A DNA stretch of 20,448 nucleotides from Fusarium oxysporum f. sp. lycopersici 4287 (taxonomy: Eukaryota; Ascomycota; Sordariomycetes; Hypocreales; Nectriaceae). The notes beneath the pieces were generated by a model. It had not been told where the DNA came from. It worked only from the letters and a program-made list of their open reading frames with translations, and did no database searches. Of this stretch, positions 1 through 9,955 are shown piece after piece. Position numbers and translations under genes: made by a program. The stretch covers positions 82,391 through 102,838 of the forward strand of contig NW_017264849.1 in the NCBI RefSeq assembly GCF_000149955.1, read 5' to 3'. Numbering within the stretch: position 1 is the stretch's first letter; every line of letters starts with the position of its first letter.

Positions 1-87
1 CAGCTTCCAAAGACTATCATGTATCGCATCCATCGCAAGTCAAGTTTAGTCAAAACCGCAAATCCCATCGAGATCTAATAGCTGGAC

Positions 88-408
88 TCAATACTCCCAT
101 GCTAGGATCGACTTTCGTTCAGCCAACAGAGCATAAACAGCTGCTGCAATGGTATCTATTCCAGCTACCGCAGCCAGTGCGTTTGTATACATGGGGGCAC
201 TGCGTTGGTCAGCGGATTATCGATGCACTCATCTACAACCGCAGCCGTTATGATCTCGTGGCACGAGTTGCTGCTTATAGAGATGCATGGCCCCTATAAA
301 GACATACACGTCTGTAACCAGACCTTGCTGATACTTTGGCCTCCCCTTGGCGACGTCTGGACATGATCTTACTACCTGGCAGGCCGGTAGAGCCGGAGTT
401 AATAGAAC
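88..408 (-). CDS. possible two terminal exons of an unrecognised gene (partial)
   Basis: On the minus strand a hydrophobic, Ala-rich coding-like frame runs from 199 down to a TGA at 88-90; it reads like a C-terminal helix and ends ...LAERKSILAWEY. It is preceded by a plausible acceptor (branch-like CTGAC, then CGCAG ending at 200). A matching donor GTATGT begins at 307, giving a 108-nt intron 200-307. The upstream piece 308-408 stays open in the required phase (it ends with two bases of a codon) and reads ...GRPKYQQGLVTDV into the last exon. Its own left boundary would be a CTCTAG acceptor ending at 409. I do not recognise the protein and could not find convincing further exons between 409 and 1163. 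It could be a decayed gene or chance. The plus-strand open frame over the same bases has less protein-like composition. Confidence 0.27.
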
Positions 409-1163
409 CTAGAGAGTCGGTGGCATTTCGGAAACCCTGAGGCTTTTCTTACAGCAGAACAAACAACAACTTTTAGGAGAAAATGGAAAAGCTCAGAGCT
501 CCTCTTAAGTTGTATAGCTATACATGCCGAGGCCGCTCAAATCCTTCTTTCACATAACGCATATCCGTTTACATACCTGACACACCCCATGTACTACATA
601 CTGGGCTGGACCTTTGTCGCAGTTTCAGGCATTACAATGAAGTAATGGCGTTTATAGACGATTACGACATGCGGAAGAAGTGATATTGTTGATGACGCTG
701 CGGCTAATAGCAGCACGGAAAGTGGTCGGGAGAGTTGAAGATGCTCAGATCTGCAAACTAAAGACGAGCGAACCCACACGGAGCTGGAAATACTTCATAT
801 GTCACTATCTTCTCAATAGAACTGATGGCGTAATGCACTAGCTAGGAGGCAAGAAGCCTTAGGATTTTGACTCTAAGCGATGAAGTTATTTAGGCGATGT
901 GACCTAAGCTCAGGGGACTCTTTATTGAGTTTATTTCAGCATCCTAAATTCTCAAGTTTTCTTGCTCCCTGAGGACTAGTTGACAATTGTGATACAGTCA
1001 GCAGAGAAGTGGGAATAGTGGCTCGGAACTCGGCAAAGCGTCATAAGTAAGACGTCACTAATCCACTTTGACCCGAAGAACCCAAAGCTCACTTGTTCTT
1101 GTTCCCAAAATATAGATCTTTCATAATCTCTAAAAGTCGACTCTCATTTTGCGTGACATCAAC
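409..1163. other. intergenic stretch, promoter side of the Fe-ADH gene
   Basis: No coding region is supported here. A minus-strand frame at about 594-779 encodes a hydrophobic stretch but has no ATG, no family resemblance and no clear splice partners. A perfect 14-bp palindrome, TGTATAGCTATACA, lies at 511-524. A TATA-like AAATATAGAT at about 1107-1116 sits some 50 bases before the start codon of the downstream gene. Confidence 0.4.
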
Positions 1164-2405
1164 ATGACAGATACTCTCAAGCCATATCGCATCCCCCAAC
1201 TCGAAGGCGGACATCGTCCAGGCTCGGATGCCATCTTCAACTCTCACAGCAAAGATGATATCCTCTCCGCGCTCAAAGAATGGAATTCCCAGCGCGTTCT
1301 TCTAGTCCACAGCAAAGCTCTCGCCAAAAATACCTCAGTTATCTCCGATCTAAAAGAAGCTCTCGGGAATCGTCTTCTCACGGTCAAAGAAGGCGTCGGC
1401 TCTCACTCCCCATACGAAGATGTCATCGACATCGCCCACCGTATCACGGATCATAAGATAGACTGTGTCATCAGCGTTGGCAGCGGTTCATACTCCGACG
1501 CTTGTAAAGTCGCACGGCTAATGTCCGCTACCCTCCCCGAAGGATTTGACGAAAAAGACATGGAAGACCTTCTTGATCAAGAGAAAGGCGTGGCGCCGCA
1601 GGATAAAATGAAGAAGGCAGAGGGTGTGAAGCTTATTCTCGTGCCTACGAGTTTATCAGCCGGAGAATGGAATCATACAGCGAGTTGTACAAACAGCGCT
1701 GGAAAAAAGCAGCATTTCTCACTTCAAAATGGTGGTGCGCCGGATTTAATCCTCATGGATCCATGGGTTGCGAGAACATCGCCCGAAGAACTTTGGTTGA
1801 GCTCTGGGATACGAGCTGTTGATCATTGCGTTGAGACGCTATGCAATCCTGAATGCGCAAAGTACCCTGACGTGCAAGAATGGTGCGGAAAGGCATTGCG
1901 AGACTTGGCAAAGGGGTTGGTTGAGTATAAAGAGGGTTTGGGCAGGGGAAAAGAAGGTGAAGATGAGCTTGTTCATGGCGTGAGCAAGTGTCAAGCCGGA
2001 AGTCGCATGGCGCTCATGGGCTTTATTATCTACAGAGTCAATATGGGCGCCAGTCATGCAATTGGGCATCAACTCGGTAGTGTTGGGAAGGTTATGCATG
2101 GTATTACGAGCTGTATTATGCTACCGCCTGTGCTGCGATACACCAAGGCGCGAAACCCTGAGGCGCAGGCCAAAATTGTGAAGATCTTCAATGAGACGTT
2201 GGGGTGGGAGGAGACTGAGGCGGGCGATTGCGTTGCGCGGCTTGTTAAGGTTACAGGGCTGCCGAGTACGTTGAGAGAGGTTGGCGTTACGAGTGATGAG
2301 CAGATTGAGCAGATCATCGACAAGACCATGACGGATGTCATGTTCTCGTTTGGCAAGGTCTTAACCAGGGAAGAAGTATCTGAGATTGTGTACTCAACTA
2401 AATAA
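1164..2405 (+). CDS. iron-type (group III) alcohol dehydrogenase / maleylacetate reductase-like protein
   Basis: A single uninterrupted exon encodes 413 aa, a normal length for the Fe-ADH family, which carries out NAD(P)-dependent alcohol or oxo-acid oxidoreduction in the cytosol. I start at the ATG at 1164 (context ATCAACATGA); the frame opens five codons earlier only at a TTG. Residues 106-115 (GSGSYSDACK) match the family's GGGS-x2-D-x-AK nucleotide-binding loop and PTSLSAGEW (161-169) follows. The metal/active-site region has GIRAVDHCVE (His221), SHAIGHQLG (His298, His302) and HGITSCIMLP (His312). Compared with E. coli FucO as I remember it (Asp196, His200, His263, His277), the first ligand Asp appears to be Arg217. 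That suggests the maleylacetate-reductase-like side of the family rather than a classical alcohol dehydrogenase. The substrate cannot be told. No partner gene is adjacent; the next gene is convergent. Confidence 0.88.
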   Translation: MTDTLKPYRIPQLEGGHRPGSDAIFNSHSKDDILSALKEWNSQRVLLVHSKALAKNTSVISDLKEALGNRLLTVKEGVGSHSPYEDVIDIAHRITDHKIDCVISVGSGSYSDACKVARLMSATLPEGFDEKDMEDLLDQEKGVAPQDKMKKAEGVKLILVPTSLSAGEWNHTASCTNSAGKKQHFSLQNGGAPDLILMDPWVARTSPEELWLSSGIRAVDHCVETLCNPECAKYPDVQEWCGKALRDLAKGLVEYKEGLGRGKEGEDELVHGVSKCQAGSRMALMGFIIYRVNMGASHAIGHQLGSVGKVMHGITSCIMLPPVLRYTKARNPEAQAKIVKIFNETLGWEETEAGDCVARLVKVTGLPSTLREVGVTSDEQIEQIIDKTMTDVMFSFGKVLTREEVSEIVYSTK

Positions 2406-2509
2406 ACCCTGCGCTGAGGCCGTCAATAATTATCAGACAAGAAATTACAGTAGGATCAACGCAAAAAAAGGTATCTTGACAATCTAGGGGTATCACTAAA
2501 CAAAAACTA

Positions 2510-4189
2510 TTATCTCTGTATCCCATGCTCATCCAAAGGCCACCTCAATACAAGCTTCTGCATCCAAGGCCAATAAACCGTCTCGGCCCAATTCCGCAAT
2601 ATCTGCAGCGCATAAACGATCTTGTAAACACCAATCGAACTCGCCGTATCGCCAATCCCATAGAACCTTGTATTTTCTCCATCGGGTTTGGAAACGCCGA
2701 GGAACCAGTTATGTTTGTAGATGATGATACCCGGGAGGAACTCGGGAAGGTCATATTTCGAATCGTCTATCCAAGTGTAATTCGGCCATTTGATATCAAC
2801 CCTCTCTCTCAGTCTCACTAGGCGTTTGAGAAAACCCCAATGTGCGGCAAAGGCCGTTCGCACGCGCTGGAGCTCGCGCTCTGTGTTATCTGGGAGAGTA
2901 TGGACGTGGAACGCTATCGGTCGCTGCCATCGGATAAATCCCAAGTCGATGTGGTTGAAGATGTTTCTGTAGAGGTGCTTTTCGAGGCCGAGGATTGCAG
3001 TCGGCATCTTGTTGCATGTTGTGTCCATGTTAACGCAGAAATCCGGGGGCTGCGGGGTGTCGGGATTCGTATGGTACTGTGGAATAACGACACCATCGGT
3101 GCTGTACTCACAAGATCAGTATTGACAATGTAGCTGGGAATATTGGAGAGGAGCTCACCTGCATCTGAAGTCAACAAGCTGTGGCCTCCTGCAGGTATGT
3201 TCATTCCTGAACGACAGCTCAAGAACCTTCTGAACAACCTCCATGTTCCACTCGTTCGGCTGAGCGCCATCTCTGGTGCAGCGGGAAGTCTGGTACATGA
3301 CCTTTTCCACATTCTCGGGACTGGGCGCGTCGCCTACTCTATGGCGCTGGGTGCAGTAATGAACATCGCTCTGAGACCCGCCTCGCGCCCAAGCCATGTC
3401 TTTCCATGCAGGTACCTGGCTCGTTGCATGCATGACGGGTCGGACATTTGAGGGGAGGATACCGCGACCAGCGTAGATGTCGTTGATGTGCTTGAGGAGG
3501 ATCGTCAACGCCGACGGCGGGGGTTCTTTTCGAGGCTCGAGTTTTATTCTAGGTGGTCGTGACATAGGTTCCGCGATCTGTTCTAACTTCTGTTCTAATT
3601 GGAGTAGGTGTTCGTAGCTCTGCGAAGAGGGAGACGGCGTTGAATCGGGGTAGAGAATAGGCACGACTCTTCTCTTGGTCGGTTCAGTGACGGGCTCGAC
3701 TTTTACCTCTGGCCATGATACAGGTTCGGTATCTGGTTCGACCTTTACTTCTCGCTGGAGTAGGTGTTCCCGCGTCGGCTGGAAGGATGCTGTTGGAGCA
3801 GGTTCAAGAACTGGTTCGTTTGTTCTTTTGATCGGCCACGACCTCCCTGTAGAATAGCCTACAATGAACCGTTGTTGCGACTCTGAGGACACCTGGTTGT
3901 TGGAGGTTGCTCGTTTCTTGGATGGCCGCCACGAAGCACTGACCATATTGAGCAAGGCCTTTTCGATGTGAGGAGGATACTGGACGCATTTCTTCCTCTT
4001 GGGGTCGTATCCGGGGTCGCCGGGCTGTAATTCGAGGGTTCTTCGGGTCTCGCGTGGTGGTGAATCGACTCGACGGCGTTTCATGGGATTAGGCGGGACA
4101 TCGGGGTACGGTTCGGGAGTAGGCGACGGGTCTTCGATGGATTGTTGGATGTTGCCGAGCCAAATGTGAATTCTCTGATCAAGAGACAT
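2510..4189 (-). CDS. PD-(D/E)XK nuclease-like fungal protein (PDDEXK_12 type), probably inactive
   Basis: Exons 4189-3159 and 3101-2510 join across a 57-nt intron (donor GTGAGC at 3158, acceptor TACAG ending at 3102, branch CTGAT) to give 540 aa. The ATG at 4189 gives MSLDQRIHIWLGNI, the N-terminus I associate with this family; the longer frame opens only at TTG. Residues 1-230 are a disordered basic/proline region with an NLS-like KRRR (37-40) and two copies of a ~30-residue repeat (141-170 and 193-223) holding psi-K-x-E motifs. The folded C-terminal part starts near WNMEVV (314-319) and LVDF (338-341) and ends with the conserved-looking IYKHNWFLGVS, GIGDTASSIGVY and LRNWAETVYWPWM. At the place where relatives, as I recall them, read PIAVSIETK, this protein has PIAFHVHTL (405-413), so the catalytic Glu and Lys seem lost. 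The family's role is unknown. Confidence 0.72.
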
Positions 4190-5035
4190 TTCGGCGATGC
4201 GATACAATCGCCAGCGACGTTGTGTCGCTCTCAATTGCTGTTCGTGTTTCTGCTGAGATTATGTTTCTGGGTTGATGTGACCAGGCAACCCAACCTCCCG
4301 GGTCAGCATAATTCCGCCCGGCCACGGCATTGCCGTTATTGGTCTGATTGCACTTGGTCTGAGCATCGATTACCGAGGATGTAAAGATAACAAGAGCCGA
4401 ATTATGATAAAGAGCAATCTCGTTTATCGCAGCGTTATTGTTATCTTGATACACCGACTTCTCAATGTTTTGGAATGATCAAGAGGGCCGTGGACCTGGA
4501 ACAGACTATTGTATGTCACTCAGTGAAACACCCCAGTTGGTGTACCCCACTGAGGGTCGACGCTGTCTCAAAATCACAGAGCTTGTGATTACTGATGCTA
4601 GGCGCATAGGCTCTGCAACTTACAGTAACCATCCTCAGCAATGTCTCTAGGAATGGCATCGCTGGAAGACTGCAGAGCTCAAGTTGATCGTGACAAGCCG
4701 CCTCATCAAACGCGTTCTGCTTACGCCTCACGCCAAACGTTCTAACCATCGAATCTTGAGCGGTTCGTCAGCGATCAGATCCAAGTCTCCAGAATTCCAT
4801 CAATCAAGACACCCAGAACCCCTCCATCTTCCCCCAAACCACGTCATGAAGCTATTTAGCCGGTGCAAGATGGTGTAAGCTCAAAAGCGGCTTGTCAGCA
4901 ATAAGTGCATCTCGACATTGCAGATCCCTCAGTTCAAAATGGAATATAGAGTCTTGATCGCCCTGTTTCTGAACTCCATCTTTAATCCCACGGGTTCAAA
5001 CAATTGAAGTCCTTATTGTCTTGCTGCATACCGCC
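4190..5035. other. divergent intergenic region between PDDEXK-like gene and MFS transporter
   Basis: About 850 bases with no supported gene. It must hold the promoters of both divergent genes. Short open frames here (for example near 4465-4650 and 4684-4878) lack family resemblance and splice structure. I saw no repeat or RNA gene. Confidence 0.5.
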
Positions 5036-6877
5036 ATGGCTTCTGAAGTATTGACTGAAAGACCGCTGGCCAACCCAGCCGCCATTGAAGTGAATGAGAA
5101 CACGCAACAATCCAGGCCGACCTCCGCCTTGGAGATAGAAGAACCTCACGATGATGAGGAGAACATAGTATATCCCACTGGACCAAAGCTATGGTCGACC
5201 ATGGCTTCAATGGCAATCGCATGCTTCCTCAGTGGCCTTGTAATTTACCTCAGACTCCTATAAAACGACTGCCTATTGACGCCTTTGACAGGACATCACT
5301 ATTGTCGCTGTTGCTGTCCCAAGCATCACAGACGAATTCCAAACCATCGCAGATATCGGATGGTACTCGGCTGCATAGTACGACCCCAACCTGCACCAAA
5401 CTCCACCGTCAACTCTAACATTCCTTCAGCGGCATGACCCTCAGCGCCTTTGTCTTCTTGTAAGCCTCCAATCCCCCTCCACCACCTCCACTAACCCTCA
5501 TAGCTTCGGCCAAATCTACACCCTCTTCTCCATCAAAGCCGTCTTCCTAATCGGAATCGCCACATTCGAACTCGGCTCTCTGATCTGTACCCTCGCACCC
5601 TCTTCCGCAATCTTCATCCTCGGCCGTGCAGTCAGCGGTTTAGGCCGCGGTGCCATCAACGGTGGCTTGTTCAAACTCCTCCGTCAATGCTTTCCACTGT
5701 CCAAACAAGCTATAACCAATAGTTTCTTTGGCTCGATCCAGAGTGTTGGACTTATCACTGCACCTACTATTGGCGGCGCTTTGATCGATGCGTTTTCGTG
5801 GAGGGCTTGTTTTGGCGTTAATTTGCCGCTGGGGGTTATGTGTCTTGTCTTAACGGCTTATGGAGTCCATGAACAGCCTCCGCGTAATGATGCACCTGTT
5901 CTTACTCTGAAGGAGAAGGTAAAAAAGGTAGACTTCTTTGGTACGCTCTTGGCAGTACCAGCAATTACCTTTCTGCTCATGGCACTGCAATGGGGCGGAA
6001 CAAAGTTTGGCTGGGGAAGTTGGCAGATTATTCTTCCTCTTGTGGTTTGCGCTCTTCTATTCGTGGCATTTGGATACTTGCAGTATCGTCAAGGTGACAA
6101 TGCTCTCTTGCCGCCGAGGATCTTGAAGCAAAGGAGCATTATTGCAGGAATGTGGTATGGTGCCTGCTGCGAGGGAGTCTTGGCTGTGACTGAGTACTAC
6201 ATGTCCATCTACTTCCAGGGCGTACGTGGGTATACACCCACAAAGGCAGGGTTACTGGCACTTCCCATGGTCGGAGGTCTGGCTATTGCGTTCATCATAT
6301 CTGGTGTTGGAACTACATGGATTGGATACTATTACCGTAAGTATCCCCCAAGGCCTTTGAACTTACACTAACAGCACCAGCATTCATGTTGGCGACGAGT
6401 GTCCTGACACCAATAGCATCCGGTTTTCTCACAACACTCGACCTCGAGGAACAAATCTCCAAAGCCGTTGGCCTACTCACCTTCCTCGGCTTGGCAGTCG
6501 GTCTCGGTCTTCAAGGTCCCCAAGTAGCTCTCCAAGCCGTCCTCCCCATCGAAGACGTATCTCTGGGTGGTGCAGTCATCACTTTCGGTTCGGGAATGGG
6601 CTCTGCCTTGTGGATTTGTGCTTCAGCGACATTATTCCAGGATCGCTTGTCAAAGGAGATCCAGGATGCAGCGCCGGGTACAAACACTACACATATCCAA
6701 GAAGCGGGTCTGTCGAAACTGAGAGAGTCAATTGGGCCTGATAGGTTGAAGAGCGTGTTGTCTGGCTACGAGAACGCTGTTGTTCAGACATTGTATATCC
6801 CCTTGGCATTGGCGCTTCTGAGCATTGTTGGCGCAGTAGCCATGGAAAGAAAGTCAATCAAGAAAAAGCGGTCTTAA
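5036..6877 (+). CDS. MFS multidrug/toxin efflux transporter (DHA2, 14 TM type)
   Basis: Five exons, 5036-5239, 5292-5377, 5430-5459, 5504-6336 and 6381-6877, give 549 aa, the usual size for 14-helix DHA2 drug:H+ antiporters of the plasma membrane. Introns are 44-52 nt, two of them with clear CTAAC branch sites; exon 3 is only 30 nt. The start has a near-ideal context (ACCGCCATGG). Visible motifs are GLDITIVAVAVPSITDEF (motif D1-like, after a ~60-residue acidic N-tail), LGRAVSGLGRGAINGG (motif B) and GLITAPTIGGAL (antiporter motif C region). The C-terminus is basic (KSIKKKRS). At the last acceptor I chose the AG at 6380 over 6374, because it gives YYYPFML, closer to relatives, and leaves a better branch-to-acceptor distance. 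The reading frame is fully intact. The next gene in the same direction is a Zn2Cys6 factor that may control it. Confidence 0.9.
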
Positions 6878-7253
6878 GCAAGGGATGAAACGAAAGGGTC
6901 TCTTCAAGGGAAGTTCGTAAGGAAGCAAGGTTATTCCCGAAGCGCCATTTCGCCATAATTATTTAACATGTCAGTCATTTGCCTCGGGTTATCACGTAAT
7001 AGTCCCGCGTGCTGCTAGAATGACGAAGAGGCTGAGACTTTCTCGCCCAATCACCATTTCCGGAAATAACTCCAGACATCCATATCCAGCGCAAATCGTG
7101 ACATCATACCCGTTGAATGATTCGCTGAACCCTTGTTTTGAACCCCTAAATCCTCCCTGGCGTATTTGTCCTCCGTACAATCGAACAACACCAAGTGTAA
7201 CCGAAGAATCTACGAATGACTTAGTAACGTCTCGAGACGAACAACGCGTACTT
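6878..7253. promoter_or_regulatory. intergenic and 5' leader between MFS transporter and Zn2Cys6 factor
   Basis: This stretch carries the 3' end of the transporter transcript and the leader of the transcription factor. An in-frame ATG at 7020 would add 78 residues to the factor; they are rich in Pro, Ser and Asn and look like leader sequence. I saw no other structure. Confidence 0.35.
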
Positions 7254-9343
7254 ATGGCATTGCCATACAGACCTATCAGGGCCGCCCCTGTGAAGGAGGG
7301 TACAACTCCCCCAAGGACTCTCATCGAGCGAGCCGTGTCGAAGCGATCAGGCATCATAAAGTCGGCATGCTGGGAATGTCGGAAACGAAAGGCCAAGGTG
7401 AATAAGCTTAAGGACTTTGGCATTCCTGTTAACTAACAGATGGCAGTGCAATGGACAAAAACCAGTTTGCATCAATTGCTCGAAATACGACCGAGAATGC
7501 GTATACGACTCCGACATCATGGAATCGCGGGTCAAGGGCTTACAGCAGGCGAACCAAAAACTCGAAGACGAACTGGCAGCTGCAAAACTTTTGATGAGAC
7601 AGATGGCCAATGGCTCCGCTCAATTGAGAAGTGCCGTGTCGGAATTGCTGGAGGAAGATAAACAACCATCTGAGATAACAGAGTTGTTGAAGAACGATGA
7701 AAACGCGAATGACAAGATGGATGAGGCGGATAGCGGCCGGCTTTCGAGCACATTGAAAGATCCAATACTACGCGATGTTGCCAATGGCACTTCTCATTTA
7801 TTTCCAGTGGAGAAATTCGAGTCTTTTAGTGCAGACAGCTCGAGCATGAAGCAAGAATCATCGCCAGATACTGACTCGCGCATTGCCATGGAGTCAGCAG
7901 CAGGGGTTACTTACACAGCAAACCCCTCCACGATCTCTACACCTAATTACACATCTACCGAGACGCTAATCCATTACACCCAAACAAGCACTCCAGTAAG
8001 AATCAAGATGCTGAGAGGACGTCCCTATGTTCGATACTAACAACTTTCACAGTCGTTTACAGACAGCGCCGAGAGAATTCCATTTTACTCGTCACAGCTG
8101 CCATACTCCCAGTCATCAATTATCTCGACGAATAATTCTCTGCCGGACGAGTTACCTACCCTGACTCACCAACCTGACAACGAAAGAATCATCGCCCAGC
8201 AGACAGAACACACGAGTTTGTTTTTCCAGCCGCTGTTTAACCATAATGATTATTATCTCTCAACCTCGATAACCACACCTGTGCCGCAAGAAACACAGGA
8301 TATAGACTCCGCGGCCTTGAGTGTTGGTGACGAATATCCAGACAGCACACACGCCAATTTCCCCGCTGAACTGAGTAGTCGAGTCCGCGTAGCAGAGGAG
8401 GAGCTTCAGGACAGAGAACTCAGAATTTACCCTAATTACAAAAACAACTTTGGAAACCTTACGCTTTCGAATAGTATCAGAGCCAATGGGTATCCTCGAC
8501 ATATACAAGACGCCCAGATACGCAATATCTTCGTGCCGAGTTGGGCTGCTACAACACTCAACACTGAACTGGACCCCGGGGATATGAGCAATGCATTCGG
8601 CGACATATATCAAAAGACCACGAGCCTTCTCAGCAAAGGAGAGCCCTTCAACCGCGTGATTGGAGACCATCCAAATATTGCAGCGTTATATGACCAAGAT
8701 CAATTTGACAGGTCGTGTTTGTTGTCGCAATGGGCTGCTCGCATGGTGCACAGCGTGAAATGCCAAGGTAACTAACATGCCCTGCAAATGACTGTGGCCA
8801 AAACTGATTACTCGCCTAGGATATGACTTTACCTGTTTCGCATCCATGAATGTTTTCTGGTACATGATGCGGTGGATGATTTACCCGTCACCCGAGACGT
8901 ACGCTGCGATGCCGGAATGGATTAGACCAACGTGAGACTTCCCAATCCCTTCACACATGATATTTACTGACAGCGATAGTACAAATCAGCTCTTCACGCC
9001 CCACATAAGTATGGCTGACTTTGTCCTCTGGCCTGCATTTCGCGATCTCGTGGTGCAGTTCCCGCAGCTTCAGGAGCGCATGGCGTGGTTGGCTGATATG
9101 TCTATGTATATCCGGTGCGAGTGGCCGTATGCGCTTGAAAATGCATTAAAACCAGATCCAGTCAATGGAACAATTGATCTAGTTGATCTGGCCAAGGTAC
9201 GTTCCTCATCCTGACGATTGGGTTGATTATACTGACTTTTGCAGGAGCATATTTGGAACTTGGGATCTTGGTCTGTTGGACCTTCGTTTAGAAAATTCGT
9301 CACAAACGCGGATGCATACCTTCAGATTAGAAATGGGCAATGA
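7254..9343 (+). CDS. Zn2Cys6 (GAL4-type) transcription factor with DUF3425-like C-terminus
   Basis: Six exons (7254-7397, 7447-7995, 8053-8767, 8820-8931, 8980-9196, 9245-9343; introns 48-57 nt) give 611 aa. The binuclear zinc cluster is complete once the first intron is removed: Cys39-x2-Cys42-x6-Cys49-x6-Cys56-x2-Cys59-x6-Cys66, with basic RKRKAK between. A leucine/glutamine-rich coiled coil (about 70-102) follows and would serve dimerisation. Residues ~100-370 are Ser/Thr/Asp/Glu-rich linker. The C-terminal ~220 residues resemble the DUF3425 region of fungal bZIP-like factors (GYDFTCFASMNVFWYMMRWM, MPEWIRPT, QLFTPH, W-P-x2-RD, then LGSWSVGPSFRKFV). A nuclear regulator is the expected role; proximity suggests the upstream transporter as one target. 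An upstream in-frame ATG at 7020 has a better -3 base, but I prefer MALPYRPIRAAP as the family-like start. The intron-4 acceptor is 8979 (alternative 8973). Confidence 0.87.
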
Positions 9344-9521
9344 ATAAATCATTAACTCAAGCGATAAGCAGCAATGAATCGGTGGAAGCGTTAACGTGCA
9401 TCTAAATTGGTATGATCTATTGTTGCTTACGCTGAGAATGATTTAGCAATCCCTGTATATACTCTATTTGCAGCCACTCTCCCATCGAATCCTCTCACTA
9501 CAGCAGGTTAAGCCTGTTTCG

Positions 9522-9593
9522 TCTTCCGTAGTATAGTGGTCAGTATGCAAGCTTGTCACGCTTGAGACCCGGGTTCAATTCCCGGCGGGAGAG
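9522..9593 (+). tRNA. tRNA-Asp (anticodon GTC)
   Basis: A 72-nt cloverleaf without an intron. The acceptor stem pairs TCTTCCG (9522-9528) with CGGGAGA (9586-9592), including one T-G pair, and the discriminator base is G9593. The anticodon stem is CAAGC/GCTTG around loop TTGTCAC, with anticodon GTC at 9555-9557. The T arm is CCGGG-TTCAATT-CCCGG. Internal A-box (around AGTGGTCAG) and B-box (GGTTCAATTCC) promoters are present. Confidence 0.96.
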
Positions 9594-9620
9594 TCGCCAC
9601 CTGTAATACACAGGAAATTC

Positions 9621-9630
9621 CTTTTTTTTA
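9621..9630 (+). terminator. RNA polymerase III terminator of tRNA-Asp
   Basis: A run of eight T residues (9622-9629) lies 29 bases after the tRNA 3' end. This is the expected type of pol III stop signal and the only T-run of that length close by. Confidence 0.75.
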
Positions 9631-9955
9631 GACATTGTATTTCATAATGACAAGTTCACTTTTTTGCATGCAGCGCATGGATCATCAGCACGAAGCTGTT
9701 AGAACGACAAGTTCTGAAACGTCAACAGGATATCCCCAAAGCGTCTCATCCATAAGAGCAGATACTTAATCACTAAGAGAGTCTTAAATTGGCTGCATGG
9801 AGTTTTCTAGAGTCAATAGAGCCTGAACTGTATTTCTTGGGGCATGGAATCTTCTTTGGTCTCTAACAACAGACTCAACGTTCACTGAAACCCGAGCCTG
9901 ATGTCCATGACATATGCGAACCAAGGTCATTTCAAGACACCTACAAATCAACTCC

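Noticed and set aside
99..299. Plus-strand 66-codon frame with ATG at the left edge
   Set aside because: Composition is not protein-like, no family resemblance, and the minus strand of the same bases gives a better spliced tail.
594..779. Minus-strand hydrophobic frame (possible membrane protein)
   Set aside because: It starts at GTG, lacks an ATG and convincing splice partners, and resembles no family I know.
1839..2356. Two minus-strand open frames inside the Fe-ADH gene
   Set aside because: They are antisense shadows of a well-conserved intact gene.
4465..4878. Short plus-strand frames in the divergent promoter region
   Set aside because: No start context, family resemblance or splice structure.
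5036..5263. MFS gene as a truncated 76-residue protein or frameshifted pseudogene
   Set aside because: The apparent stops all fall inside introns of 44-52 nt with good splice signals; the spliced frame is intact over 549 aa.
7020..7253. N-terminal 78-residue extension of the Zn2Cys6 factor
   Set aside because: The frame is open and its ATG context is fair, but the sequence looks like leader and the family-like start is the ATG at 7254. Not excluded.
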